NCBI GenBank assembly: GCA_029941885.1
Contig: JAPYTP010000026.1
Coordinates: 1 to 44,827, forward strand
DNA: 44,827 nucleotides
Direction: 5' to 3'
Source: Myxococcota bacterium
Lineage (GTDB): Bacteria > Myxococcota_A > UBA9160 > UBA4427
Shown: positions 7,859 to 16,225 of the stretch, piece by piece
How positions within the stretch are numbered: position 1 is the first letter of the stretch
How the letters are laid out: every line of letters starts with the position of its first letter
Notes under the pieces: generated by a model
What the model was told of the DNA's origin: nothing
Databases searched by the model: none
What the model saw: only the letters and a program-made list of their open reading frames with translations
Made by a program: the position numbers and the translations under genes

Positions 7859-8707
7859 ATGCCGCCCAAAACCGACTCGCTTCATCTCACGACCGATGAC
7901 GGCGTGGAATTACACTGTTTGCGCTGGCAGACTCCCGATTCCCCGGCAAACGGGACGAATGCGCCCTTGATCCTGCTGCATGGAGGAGGGGCGAACGCGC
8001 ATTGGTGGGACCACATCGGTCCTCGTCTGTCTGGTGAGAGGCCCGTCTACGCCCTCGATTTCAGGGGGCATGGGGATTCGGACCATCCCACGACGCGAGA
8101 GATCGGCGCCTTCAATATCGATCTCGAGGCCATGGTGGCCTGGCTCGGTCGCGAGGATGTCGACCTCGTCGGCCATTCTCTGGGTGCTGCCGTCGCCCTC
8201 GATCATGCGAGCCGATTCGCCGCGACGCGGTCGATCGCCCTGATCGATCTTTCGCGGGGCAGCACTCGTGGAACCGGGCGCCGAGCCCGACTCGCCCTCT
8301 CGCTCCGACGGACCTATCGCAGTCACGACGACGCGGTCGACCGTTTTCGATTCCTTCCCGAATCGAGCCATGCGAGCGAATCTCTGCGTGTGCACATCGC
8401 GAACCACTCGGTCCGCGTCGAGCCCGACGGACGCTTCGGATACAAATTCGATCCGCGCTGGTTCGGACTTCCGTCCAGACCGCGCCCCGATCCGAGGGAA
8501 GTCGGCTGTCCGACCTTGCTGCTCCGCGGCGGCGACAGCCACCTCCTCTCGCCGGAAGCAGCGCGCGAGTTCGTCGCCCAGCTACCGTGGGGAAAGCTCG
8601 TCGAGGTCGCCAATGCGGGACATCACGTCTTTTTGGATCAGCCGGAGATCGTCGTCGAGCTACTGTCCGAGTTCCTCGAAACCGAGAGTATCTCGAACTC
8701 GGTATGA
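7859..8707 (+). CDS. Alpha/beta hydrolase
   Basis: 282 aa. Typical fold order: LILLHGGGANAHWWDHI (oxyanion-hole HGGG), YALDFRGHGDSDHP (strand 4 and turn), VDLVGHSLGAAVALDHA with the nucleophile elbow GHSLG near residue 109, a long cap region with FKYKFDPRWFG-like context, LLLRGGDSHLLS holding the acid (Asp) and NAGHHVFLDQP holding the catalytic His. The cap is basic and arginine-rich. Most similar in layout to the hydrolases related to haloalkane dehalogenase/epoxide hydrolase/MhpC, but the substrate cannot be read. ATG 7859 gives the domain start MPPKTDSLHLTTDDGVEL; codons upstream are not gene-like. No partner gene adjoins it. Confidence 0.82.
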   Translation: MPPKTDSLHLTTDDGVELHCLRWQTPDSPANGTNAPLILLHGGGANAHWWDHIGPRLSGERPVYALDFRGHGDSDHPTTREIGAFNIDLEAMVAWLGREDVDLVGHSLGAAVALDHASRFAATRSIALIDLSRGSTRGTGRRARLALSLRRTYRSHDDAVDRFRFLPESSHASESLRVHIANHSVRVEPDGRFGYKFDPRWFGLPSRPRPDPREVGCPTLLLRGGDSHLLSPEAAREFVAQLPWGKLVEVANAGHHVFLDQPEIVVELLSEFLETESISNSV

Positions 8708-9320
8708 CGCCTGATCCGAGCCCGGTGGATTCCACCATTACTCGCGTCACTTCCTAAAGGCAAGATCTCCGGCAGGTCGATAGTAGACAGAACGCAACTC
8801 CGTGTTCTCATTTACTTTGAACCCGGTCGAGGATTCCCTTGGAACTGTCTGGCGTCGATCGACTGCTCTCATTGGCTCGTGAACTGGGCGTTCAAGCGAC
8901 TCGCAACAGTGAGGGTCCGCGCGATGCCCGGGCCGCGACCAAAGGGGTCGAGCGCGGGGACGAGGGCGGCGTTCGCGTTTCCCTCTCCGCCGCGGCGAGA
9001 GATGCATCTCACTCCGAGGCCCAGACGGGCGTGACGCGTCCGGAAATGACGGAGCTGCCCACTCCCGCGCATCACGGCGGGAGAATGCGGCCATCAACGC
9101 CTATCTGCGAAATGCGGCCAGCCCGCCGGGCGAGAACTTCCGAACCCGTGCCTAACAAAATATAGGGATTTCTTCCGACTCGTGCATCGGGAAAAATCGG
9201 CATTCCGGCCCAAAAGATCCTAGATCTCTGCTTGCCCCTCCAGCGTGGACCCATCTCTAGCTGATAGTCCCGAGGAAACGACAGATTTCCTTTCCGGTGA
9301 ATACCCAGCGCGGAACCGAG
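8708..9320. other. Gap of about 600 bases before the broken CBS-GGDEF gene
   Basis: No confident gene. A frame from TTG 8839 to 9165 encodes 108 residues with a GVRVSLSAAARDAS stretch that recalls the VSLSxxA motif of FlgM-like or other small proteins; codon bias and start are poor and I treat it as unproven. A weak promoter-like pair (TTCCGA, 17 bases, TATAGG) ends near 9167. Confidence 0.35.
8839..9165 (+). CDS. Doubtful small protein, FlgM-like motif
   Basis: 108 residues from a TTG start. The only feature of note is VSLSAAARDAS near residue 46, similar to the VxLSxxAxxLA segment of anti-sigma-28 factor FlgM. The rest is Arg/Glu/Pro-rich, as random high-GC frames often are. There are no flagellar genes in the window and no clear ribosome site. 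Listed so that it can be tested; more likely not a gene. Confidence 0.15.
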   Translation: MELSGVDRLLSLARELGVQATRNSEGPRDARAATKGVERGDEGGVRVSLSAAARDASHSEAQTGVTRPEMTELPTPAHHGGRMRPSTPICEMRPARRARTSEPVPNKI

Positions 9321-10297
9321 ATGATCGATCAAGAGATCGCCAAGTTCATGAATCGCGAAGTCCTTCAGGGCGAAGCGGACACACCGCTTGGCGAAGTCAT
9401 CACTCAGATGAACGAGAGATCCCAGAGCGCGTATATCGTCTGTGAGGACGGCGCTCCGGTCGGTGTCATCTCGGAACGCGACACGCTCTCGGTGCTCGAC
9501 CGAACCTTTCGCGGAGATCCCCTGGCGACCGCTCGCGCGGCTGACGTGATGGCGAGTCCGGTCCATACATTGCCTGAAAGCTCCACGATGGGTGAAGTCA
9601 TCCGCGTGATGACAGAACGTCGATTTCGGCGGGTCCCTATCGTCGACGACAAGAACCATCTCTCGGGCATCGTCAACCTGACGGACCTGCAAGCCGCGAT
9701 GAATTCGGCTCTGGAGCGCCGCGGGCGTGATCTCGAAGTCGCAGTCATGGATCGAACGGCCGAACTCCAGGCTGCCAACGAAAAGCTCGAACAACTGTCG
9801 ATTCGGGATGGCCTAACAGATCTTCTCAATCGACGAGCGATGTCGGAGAAGCTGTCCGAACTCCATACACTCTCTCGACGATACGGAAACTCATACGGCG
9901 TCATCCTGATCGACATCGACCATTTCAAGAACTACAACGACACGCTGGGGTACGTGCAGGGCGACGAATCTCGACACTTCTCAGGAAGACGATTCGCACC
10001 CCGGATTTCGCCTTCCGGTACGGCGGTGAAGAATTCCTGATCGCGCTACCCGAAACCGGTGAGGAAAGCGCCGCCCTCGCCGCAGAGCGGCTGCGCGGTA
10101 AGGTCGAAGCCGAGGCCATCGCCCATCCCGCGTCGAGTGCGGCAAAAGTGGTCACGCTCTCTCTCGGATATATCGCGATCACCAGGAAGAACGTTTCCGA
10201 CTTCCTCTCCTGGGAGCAAGTCGTCGAACGGGCAGACCGTGCGCTCTACCACGCTAAGCAGAGCGGTCGCAACTGCGCAGCTGGATCGAACGAATGA
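9321..10297 (+). pseudogene. CBS-pair diguanylate cyclase, frameshifted by a small deletion
   Basis: The 5' frame (to about 9967) encodes two CBS motifs, with VGVISERDTLSVLDR and VPIVDDKNHLSGIVNLTDL, a coiled helix (MDRTAELQAANEKLEQL) and the first half of a GGDEF domain: RDGLTDLLNRR, LIDIDHFKNYNDTLG and GDE. It then stops being a GGDEF domain and ends at 10040. The correct continuation is present in another frame: STLLRKTIRTPD, FRYGGEEF with an intact signature at 10022-10036, VTLSLGYIAI and ADRALYHAKQSGRN, ending at TGA 10297. Compared with other GGDEF proteins about four residues and the frame are lost just after GDE, which fits a deletion near 13 bases at about 9967-9970. ATG 9321 is the likely start; GTG 9297 is possible. 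It would have made cyclic di-GMP under nucleotide control by the CBS pair. A true lesion and a sequencing error cannot be told apart here. Confidence 0.8.
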
Positions 10298-10405
10298 CTT
10301 TGACACCGGGTGTTCACCCCATCTGAGCGCCCTACAAACAAAGCCCATTCTATTGCGTTGGCCTCTTGAAGAACGCATCTTCTGTTTCGAGGAGCGACGT
10401 TCTAA

Positions 10406-10930
10406 TTGATCACAGTTGCGCTCTCAGCCACAATTGGCGCCTGCCACGAACGCGTCTGGCATGCTCTCGTCGATCCCACCGAGCGGCAGGTCTGGGACGA
10501 GCGTATCCTTGGGGAAGTCACTCTGTCGCCAGCTGGCCAGGCCGCGACCGATCGCCACCATCGCCACCATCGCCACCATGGCACCCATGGCACCCATGGC
10601 AGGGCCCACCCGCTCCGGACGACGCGATGGCGGTTCAAGCTTGGCGGAGTTCCCCTCGTCTTGCAGGAAGAGATCTTGAACACGGTTCGGCACGACCAAC
10701 TCGTGAGCCGGATCCTGATCGGCTCGATACATTTCGATCAGACCTTCACGCTCCATACCGAAGACGATGAAACGGGTCCACGAACGCGCCTCGGCATGAA
10801 GATCGTCGCCCGCAACTCGATCGCTGTGATCGGCGAAGTCGTGTCGCGTCTCGATGTCCAGAAAATCGTGATCGAGCACGTCGACACGACGCTGCGTCAG
10901 GTCCAGAAGTTCTGCGAAGCGGAGGCCTGA
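10406..10930 (+). CDS. SRPBCC (START-like) protein with histidine-rich repeat insert
   Basis: 174 aa from TTG 10406, with GAGGAG 11 bases upstream. The N-terminus (MITVALSATIGACHERVWHALVDPTERQVWDERI) is the classic opening of polyketide-cyclase/START-like proteins: strand, helix with VWxALxDP, then W. The C-terminal half has three or four strands and the long final helix (HVDTTLRQVQKFCEAE). These proteins bind hydrophobic ligands in a cavity. Between the first helix and the next strands, residues about 48-67 are an insert of His, Arg, Thr and Gly (DRHHRHHRHHGTHGTHGRAH) encoded by short tandem repeats. No partner gene is evident; the broken CBS-GGDEF gene lies just upstream on the same strand. 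Confidence 0.72.
   Translation: MITVALSATIGACHERVWHALVDPTERQVWDERILGEVTLSPAGQAATDRHHRHHRHHGTHGTHGRAHPLRTTRWRFKLGGVPLVLQEEILNTVRHDQLVSRILIGSIHFDQTFTLHTEDDETGPRTRLGMKIVARNSIAVIGEVVSRLDVQKIVIEHVDTTLRQVQKFCEAEA
10551..10604 (+). repeat. 9-bp tandem repeats, two related units
   Basis: Three perfect copies of ATCGCCACC (10551-10577) are followed by two copies of ATGGCACCC (10578-10595) and a degenerate third. All are in the reading frame of the SRPBCC gene, so copy-number change by slippage would alter the length of the histidine-rich insert without a frameshift. Confidence 0.9.
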
Positions 10931-10944
10931 GGGGCCGAGCGGAG

Positions 10945-11985
10945 CTAGAGCACTTCTTCCGCGAGAACGCGTAGCGCGTTCACATCGCCGGTTCCAGCGA
11001 GCAGCGAACCCACATGACGCTTCGCACCCGCTTCCTTCCAGGCCTGCAGGCGATCACGAATTCGATCCGCAGATCCCACGAGCGCGACATCGTCGACGAG
11101 TGAGTCCGGCACCGCCGCCGCGGCCTCGCCTTTCTTTCCCTCTAGATACAGGTTCTGGATCTCGACCGCCGCTTCCTCGTATCCGAGACGCTTCGCGTAG
11201 TCGTTGTAGAAATTCTTGTCGCGCGCACCCATTCCCCCGATATAGAGCGCGAGATTGTGCTTGACCGGAATACGGCATTTCTCCAGGTCGTCACCCATGA
11301 TGACCGTGCAGAAGGGTGCGATCTCGAAATCCGCGAGGGACTTGTCCCCGCCGGCCTTCGAGAATCCCCTCGCGAGAGAATCTTCGAAAAGGTCGTAGCG
11401 CTCCGGATTCATCCAGACCGGGAAGACGCCGTCCGAGACCTCTCCCGCACACTCCATTCCGTTCGGAGAGATCGATGCGGTGTAGATCTGCAGCGCGGGA
11501 TCTCCGTGGAGGATGCTCTTGAGCGGTTTGCCGAGCCCCGAGCTGCCCTCACCGCGGAACGGAATCTGATAGTGATGACCCTCGTGCTGGAGACGCTCCT
11601 TGCGTTCAAGGATCGTGCGGATGATCGAGATGTATTCCTTGGTGCGGGTGAGCGGTCGACCGTAGGCGACACCGTGCCATCCCTCGACGACCTGCGGCCC
11701 CGACGGCCCGAGGCCCAGGACGAATCGTCCGCCGGAGAGGGCGTAGAGCGTCATGGCCGTCATGGCGGTCATCGCAGGCGTGCGTCCGGACATCTGCATG
11801 ATCGCGGTGCCGACGTTGATCTTCTCGGTCTGCGCCAGGATCCAGGCCGCGGGTGAGACGGCATCCGAGCCCCAGGCCTCCGCGGTCCAGACCGAGGTGA
11901 AACCCAGGTGCTCTGCTTCCTGAATCAGATCGATCGGGATACTCATGGTGGCCGGGGAATAGCCGGCGATGATTCCGAGCTTCAT
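10945..11985 (-). CDS. LLM-class flavin-dependent oxidoreductase (F420-type)
   Basis: 346 aa, TIM-barrel of the bacterial luciferase superfamily. Seen: MKLGIIAGYSPA opening strand, AEHLGFTSVWTAEAWGSDA (family motif with the E-W pair), KINVGTAIMQMSGRTPAMTAM and ALSGGRFVLGLGPSGPQVVEGWHG, which is the usual signature of F420-dependent LLM enzymes, and a C-terminal VGSADRIRDRLQAWKEAG. It probably transfers hydride between F420H2 or FMNH2 and an unknown organic substrate. AGGAGA sits 6 bases before the ATG. It is downstream of the histidine kinase on the same strand with a 123-base gap; no F420 biosynthesis gene is in the window. It is not a luciferase: its form is that of the single-subunit F420 group. 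Confidence 0.88.
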   Translation of the reverse strand: MKLGIIAGYSPATMSIPIDLIQEAEHLGFTSVWTAEAWGSDAVSPAAWILAQTEKINVGTAIMQMSGRTPAMTAMTAMTLYALSGGRFVLGLGPSGPQVVEGWHGVAYGRPLTRTKEYISIIRTILERKERLQHEGHHYQIPFRGEGSSGLGKPLKSILHGDPALQIYTASISPNGMECAGEVSDGVFPVWMNPERYDLFEDSLARGFSKAGGDKSLADFEIAPFCTVIMGDDLEKCRIPVKHNLALYIGGMGARDKNFYNDYAKRLGYEEAAVEIQNLYLEGKKGEAAAAVPDSLVDDVALVGSADRIRDRLQAWKEAGAKRHVGSLLAGTGDVNALRVLAEEVL

Positions 11986-12108
11986 TGATCGTCTCCTTGG
12001 GGCACACGCGAATTCGAGTGAGCAAGCGGGTGAATGCCACGACGAACCGGTCGCAGGCCGAACCTAAAAACGTGGGGCGTTGAATTCTAATCCGAGCGGA
12101 TCGGGGCG

Positions 12109-14667
12109 TCACACCGCCTGAATCGGACTCTCGGTTTCCTCGATCGCCGGCGCCTCGAGCGGCAACTCGATCTGGAACGTCGCGCCCTGGCCGGGATCCG
12201 ACACGATCTGGATTCGTCCACCGTGGCGCTCGATGATGCCGTGAGAGAGGGAGAGTCCCAACCCCGTCCCCTTTCCGACCTCTTTTGTCGTGAAGAAGGG
12301 ATCGAAGAGTCGCGTCTGTACCTCCGCGGGAATGCCCGGACCCGAGTCTTCGAACTCGATCTGGACACCGTCGGCGATCGCTCTCGTCCGGATCGTAATC
12401 GTTCCGCCGTCCTCCTCTTCGAGCACGTCACACGCGTTCATCAGCAGGTTGAGAAAGACCTGATTCAGTTGCCCCGGGAAACAGCGCACCTCGGGAAGCG
12501 TCTCGAAATCGCGCTCGATCTCGATCGATCCCTTGAAGCGCGGTTCCATCAGCGCGAGCGTTCGGTCGATCTCGTCGGTCAGCTGCGCCATCTGCAGATC
12601 TGCCTGGTCCATCCGGGAGAAAGTCCGCAAGTCCTGGACGATCTGCTTCACGCGCTCGGTACCCTCGCGGCTCCTGGACAACAACTTCTTGATGGCATCG
12701 CGATACTTCGTGGCGTCGGCTCCGCTCTCCTGTGCCACAACGAGTTTCTCGATGAACTCGTCGAGAAGCTGCAGGTTCGCGTGCACGAAACCGATCGGGT
12801 TGTTGAGTTCGTGAGCCACGCCGGCGACGAGTTGTCCGAGACTCTTCAGCTTCTCGCTTTGCATGAGCTGATTCTGGGTTTCCTGCAGCTCGCGAGTCCG
12901 ATTCTCGACCCGCACTTCCAGGCTCTCGTTCAACTTTGCAATCTCGTCGAAGGCCTTCGCGTTCTCGATGGCAATGGAACTCTGGTTCGCGAGTGTGCGC
13001 AGAAGCTGTCGATCGTCCGTCGCCAGACGCTCGCCCGAGAGCTTCCGACCCACGGCGATCACGCCTAACAGATCGACGCCGAAGAGGATCGGTACCAGCA
13101 GCTCGACCTCGAGGGTGTCGTAGACGTCCCAACAGCTCTCTCGCTTCTCCGAATCGGGATCCTCGTCGAAATCGGAACGCGCCAGTTCTTCGCGCCGCAT
13201 CCACAGATGTTTCCAGAGCGGATGATCCGAGGGAATTTCGGTATCGATGTCGTCCTGGTCCCAATCGCCCCGCCAAGCCGAGGCACGCAGAACGCGATCC
13301 CCTTCGTCGAAGAGGAGCACCATCGCACGACTGACGCCCATCGTATCTGTCAGCGCCGCCAGGATCCGATCACCGATCTCGTTCATCGACAGCATCGAGA
13401 CCATCGCTTCGGAGATCTCACGAACCGCCAGACGATAACGCGAACGGTCGCGATCGAAGAAATTGTCGACCAGCCCCTGCATCCGTTCGCGCAGGGGATT
13501 GAAAGCCAGGATGGCGAGAAAGAGCAGGACGACCTGAACACTTCGGACGTTGACGCCATAGCGCGCAACGAGTTCGTCGGCGAAGGTGATCATGAAGGCG
13601 AAGACGCCGGTGATCGCGAGGGTGGCTGCGCCGTAGGCGGCGGAGGATTTCGCCGCGAGGCGGAACTCGAAGAGCTGGCGCCGCATCATTCCATATCCCA
13701 CCGCAACCGGGAAGAAGCCGACCCAGAGCAGGGCGATATACCAGGGCAAGGCCGTCGGCACGACCCACTCGGCGATCAGCGCGAGCAGCGCCGGCAACAA
13801 GCTCACCAGCCCTGCCACCAGCATCAGATCGGCACGATCCCCTTTTCCCGCTTCCCTTGCCTGTCGACGCCCCAGGGCCAGGATCGCGATCGAGGCAATC
13901 GAGGTTCCGATCCCGAATGCGAAGGCCGTCGTCGCAATCCAGCTCGGCGGAATCCCCATCGCCGACTGGGTGCCGACCGCCACCATGATCGCTGCCGCGA
14001 TCGAGTAGGGGATGAAGCGGATATGTCTGCGTTTTTCGATCCAGTGCGGCTCGATCGGATAGGTCGTAAAGAGGTGAAAGGTCGTCGCGCCGAGAAAGGG
14101 CAGCGTCGCGAGTACGCGAGTCGGGCCCCAGGGAATGATGTCGACGCGAATCGCCGAGGACAGCAATACCGACATCGTCGAGCAATAGAGAAGGAGCGCC
14201 CATGACTCGGCACTCGCCTGGCGCGTCCACCAGACGGTGAGGGCCACCACGAGATAGAGCGAGCTCACGAGCAGTAGACCGAGGTGAAGCAGGACGTCGC
14301 TCGTCTTCTCGACGTCGCCCGCGAGGACCGGCGCGAGCGAAGCGGTCAGGACCGTTCCGTCGGGCTTCAGGAACCGGTAGGTGTCGACGACCCCAAACTC
14401 CAGCGACGGCTCCCAGAGGATCTGGATCGCGTCTACACCGTCGACCGTGAGGAGCTGATCTCCCTCCTCGATTCCCGCGGCGGCCGCTGCGCTGCTCATT
14501 GCGTGGACGATCGAGATGCCGGAAATGATCGAGGTGCGGACGGGCAGCTGGGGCCCTGGAAGGGGCGAAATCAACGAGAATACGGAAAGGCCGATGGCCA
14601 GCAACGCCCACATCGCTGCAGCGCTTCCGGTCAGTTGGCGCATGCGCCTCGTGGTGTCGGGATCCAT
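12109..14667 (-). CDS. Membrane sensor histidine kinase with PDZ-like, 7TM-like and GAF domains
   Basis: 852 aa. Order: one TM helix (about 17-37); a PDZ-like segment (AAAAGIEEGDQLLTVDGVDA, about 60-80) in the periplasm; a bundle of about seven further TM helices to near residue 390; a linker containing FDRDRSRYRLAVREISEAM; a GAF-like domain (about 425-575) with LVPILFGVDLLGVIAVGRK; a coiled linker; then the kinase core: H-box LVAGVAHELNNPIGF with the phosphorylatable His at about 619, N-box FLNLLMNACDVLEEED, G1 DSGPGIPAE, F-box FDPFFTTKEVGKGTGLGLSL, and a final G2 strand. Autophosphorylates and passes phosphate to a response regulator that is not in the window. The HELNNPIG form belongs to the large HisKA group. 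Its partner upstream is a small exported protein (14741). Confidence 0.9.
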   Translation of the reverse strand: MDPDTTRRMRQLTGSAAAMWALLAIGLSVFSLISPLPGPQLPVRTSIISGISIVHAMSSAAAAAGIEEGDQLLTVDGVDAIQILWEPSLEFGVVDTYRFLKPDGTVLTASLAPVLAGDVEKTSDVLLHLGLLLVSSLYLVVALTVWWTRQASAESWALLLYCSTMSVLLSSAIRVDIIPWGPTRVLATLPFLGATTFHLFTTYPIEPHWIEKRRHIRFIPYSIAAAIMVAVGTQSAMGIPPSWIATTAFAFGIGTSIASIAILALGRRQAREAGKGDRADLMLVAGLVSLLPALLALIAEWVVPTALPWYIALLWVGFFPVAVGYGMMRRQLFEFRLAAKSSAAYGAATLAITGVFAFMITFADELVARYGVNVRSVQVVLLFLAILAFNPLRERMQGLVDNFFDRDRSRYRLAVREISEAMVSMLSMNEIGDRILAALTDTMGVSRAMVLLFDEGDRVLRASAWRGDWDQDDIDTEIPSDHPLWKHLWMRREELARSDFDEDPDSEKRESCWDVYDTLEVELLVPILFGVDLLGVIAVGRKLSGERLATDDRQLLRTLANQSSIAIENAKAFDEIAKLNESLEVRVENRTRELQETQNQLMQSEKLKSLGQLVAGVAHELNNPIGFVHANLQLLDEFIEKLVVAQESGADATKYRDAIKKLLSRSREGTERVKQIVQDLRTFSRMDQADLQMAQLTDEIDRTLALMEPRFKGSIEIERDFETLPEVRCFPGQLNQVFLNLLMNACDVLEEEDGGTITIRTRAIADGVQIEFEDSGPGIPAEVQTRLFDPFFTTKEVGKGTGLGLSLSHGIIERHGGRIQIVSDPGQGATFQIELPLEAPAIEETESPIQAV

Positions 14668-14740
14668 CCTGCCGGGGCCTCTCGGGAGCCGAACAATGCT
14701 AGCAGGATGCGAATCGGGAAGGTGAATTCGAGGCGCGGGC

Positions 14741-15112
14741 TCAGGGCGTCGGGCGCGTGGGGGCGCGCTCGTGGCGCATCGCTCCTGGCTCGATCTCGCC
14801 CCGCGGCGGGCCGTAGTTGAAGCCCCGGGTATTCAGCACGATCACACCGGACTGGATCTCGGCAGGGGGAGCGCCAGGCTGGCTCGGAGGCAGCACATTC
14901 GTCGGGAGTGTGGGCGGGGCAGCCGGCTGCGGAGCGGCCGGAGGGGGTCCGAGCTGGGCCTCGAGGAGGGGGTCGATGCTCATCAACGCCTCTTCCCCCG
15001 CGTCGGCACGGACCGTTCGCACGCCGGTGGAAAGCAGGAGAAGGGTCGCGAGAAGGCAGAGCACCCCGCTCGTCGTCGCCAATCGTTCCCACGCCCGCCG
15101 TCGCTCGATCAA
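14741..15112 (-). CDS. Small exported proline-rich protein
   Basis: 123 aa from TTG 15112, with GAGGTGG about 8 bases upstream. The N-terminus is a signal peptide or single TM helix (residues 15-32, GVLCLLATLLLLSTGV, then VRADAG as a plausible cleavage site). The remainder is rich in Pro and Ala (GPPPAAPQPAAPPTLP) and probably unstructured, with one hydrophobic strand IQSGVIVLNTRGFNYG. No family recognised. It lies 73 bases upstream of the histidine kinase on the same strand and may be cotranscribed with it. A role in the sensor's periplasmic part is possible but is a guess. Confidence 0.55.
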   Translation of the reverse strand: MIERRRAWERLATTSGVLCLLATLLLLSTGVRTVRADAGEEALMSIDPLLEAQLGPPPAAPQPAAPPTLPTNVLPPSQPGAPPAEIQSGVIVLNTRGFNYGPPRGEIEPGAMRHERAPTRPTP

Positions 15113-15310
15113 ATCGCCACCTCATCGGGCGCGTCCGGTCCCCGCGAAGGATCGGCCCGACGCCCCTATGAGTCGGCCAACGATGGAAATGCCTTGAGGT
15201 CCCCCGTCACAAGCCGCGCGTTCCTGAGGGGTGCCGGAACGCACGTGTAGGGGCGCATGCGGACAAGTGCTGTTCCGGAAGGTCGGTCAGGGGGGGGGCA
15301 GAGGCCCGGG

Positions 15311-16087
15311 CTAGATGCCGGAGCCGTCCGTCTGGTCCTGGATGTGGAGCCCACATTCCTTGACGTCGTCGTTTTCCCACCACCAGCGGCCCGCTCGCGG
15401 ATCCGCGTCCGCCGCCACTGCGCGTGTGCAGGGCTCGCAGCCGACCGAGGGATAGCCGTGCTGGTGCAGTCGATTCGTGGGAACATTGTGATCCGCCACA
15501 TAGTCGAGAACGCGCTCGCGGGTCCAGTCGACGAGGGGATTGATCTTGACGAGATCACCGTTCACGGAGTCGATCTCGAGCTTTCGAGTGTCGGCCCGAT
15601 TGAGGTTCTGGTCTCGCCGCAATCCGGTCACGTAGGCGTCGAAATTCGCCAGATGACGCCGCATCGGCAGGACCTTGCGAAGCTTGCAGCAGAGCTTGCG
15701 ATTCTCAAGGGACTCGTAGAAGAGGTTCATCCCCTTCTCCTGCACCATCTCCTGGACCTCAGCCGCGTTGGGAAAGATCACCGCTACCCGCTTGTCATAG
15801 CGGTCTCGCACCCGGTCGATCAGGTCGTAGGTCGCGGGATGCAACCGACCTGTGTCGAGCACGAAGACCCTCGTCGTCGGATCGATCGCGTGGAGCAGGT
15901 CGATCAGGACCATGCCCTCCGGCGCGCCGAAGGATGCGGAGACAGTCAGCCGAGGATGAAAATTCTCGACTGCCCAGATCAGTATTTCTCGAGAGTCCAG
16001 AGCCTCCATCCCGTCGCCCTTCACGAGGCTCAAGACGTCGTCTTTAAAGGGCTTTCCATCAAGTGCATCGATTGCGATCAGCGCCAA
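15311..16087 (-). CDS. cysH: Adenylylsulfate (APS) reductase, CysH family
   Basis: 258 aa from TTG 16087. Reduces adenylylsulfate (or PAPS) to sulfite in assimilation, with thioredoxin as donor. Seen: LTVSASFGAPEGMVLIDLLHAIDP (PP-loop nucleotide-binding), VFVLDTGRLHPATYDL, KLCCKLRKVLP, then VTGLRRDQNLNRADTR, VKINPLVDWTRERVLDYV, VGCEPCTR and a final ECGLH. The CC plus CxxC pattern binds a 4Fe-4S cluster and points to APS reductase rather than the cluster-free PAPS enzyme; ECGLH carries the catalytic cysteine. TTG 16087 has TGGAG 6 bases upstream and is close to the usual family length; an alternative TTG at 16201 would add 38 residues of unlike sequence. Its leader contains a dyad (16171-16189). 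Confidence 0.9.
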   Translation of the reverse strand: MALIAIDALDGKPFKDDVLSLVKGDGMEALDSREILIWAVENFHPRLTVSASFGAPEGMVLIDLLHAIDPTTRVFVLDTGRLHPATYDLIDRVRDRYDKRVAVIFPNAAEVQEMVQEKGMNLFYESLENRKLCCKLRKVLPMRRHLANFDAYVTGLRRDQNLNRADTRKLEIDSVNGDLVKINPLVDWTRERVLDYVADHNVPTNRLHQHGYPSVGCEPCTRAVAADADPRAGRWWWENDDVKECGLHIQDQTDGSGI

Positions 16088-16170
16088 GGTGACTCCAGGG
16101 GGGCCTGCACACTCGAAATGGCGGAAAACAGTGCAGGGCGAAACGGCCTTATCGACCGACCGGGCAAAAT

Positions 16171-16189
16171 CCTGATTAGTACAATCGGG
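16171..16189. promoter_or_regulatory. Dyad element in the cysH leader
   Basis: CCTGATT and AATCGGG flank AGTAC and pair at 6 of 7 positions. It lies about 85-100 bases upstream of TTG 16087 in an AT-richer segment, where an operator for a sulfur regulator would be expected. It matches no named operator that I know. Confidence 0.3.
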
Positions 16190-16225
16190 TCGAGGATTCA
16201 AATTTCCTATGTATTTGATATGTAA

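Noticed and set aside
11745-11785. AMTAMTAMT repeat in the LLM protein as an unusual insert
   Set aside because: Similar alanine/methionine/threonine runs are usual at this place in F420-type LLM enzymes.
10945-11985. LLM oxidoreductase as a luciferase partner of the LuxC/LuxE genes
   Set aside because: It lies 5 kb away on the other strand, is of the single-subunit F420 type, and has a normal form of that group; no luminescence genes are near.
12223-14205. Long open frames antisense to the histidine kinase
   Set aside because: The kinase boxes are clear on the minus strand; antisense products are Arg/Glu-rich random sequence.
15287-15298. Run of nine G bases downstream of cysH
   Set aside because: A lone homopolymer in a non-coding end; could be noise and has no partner structure.
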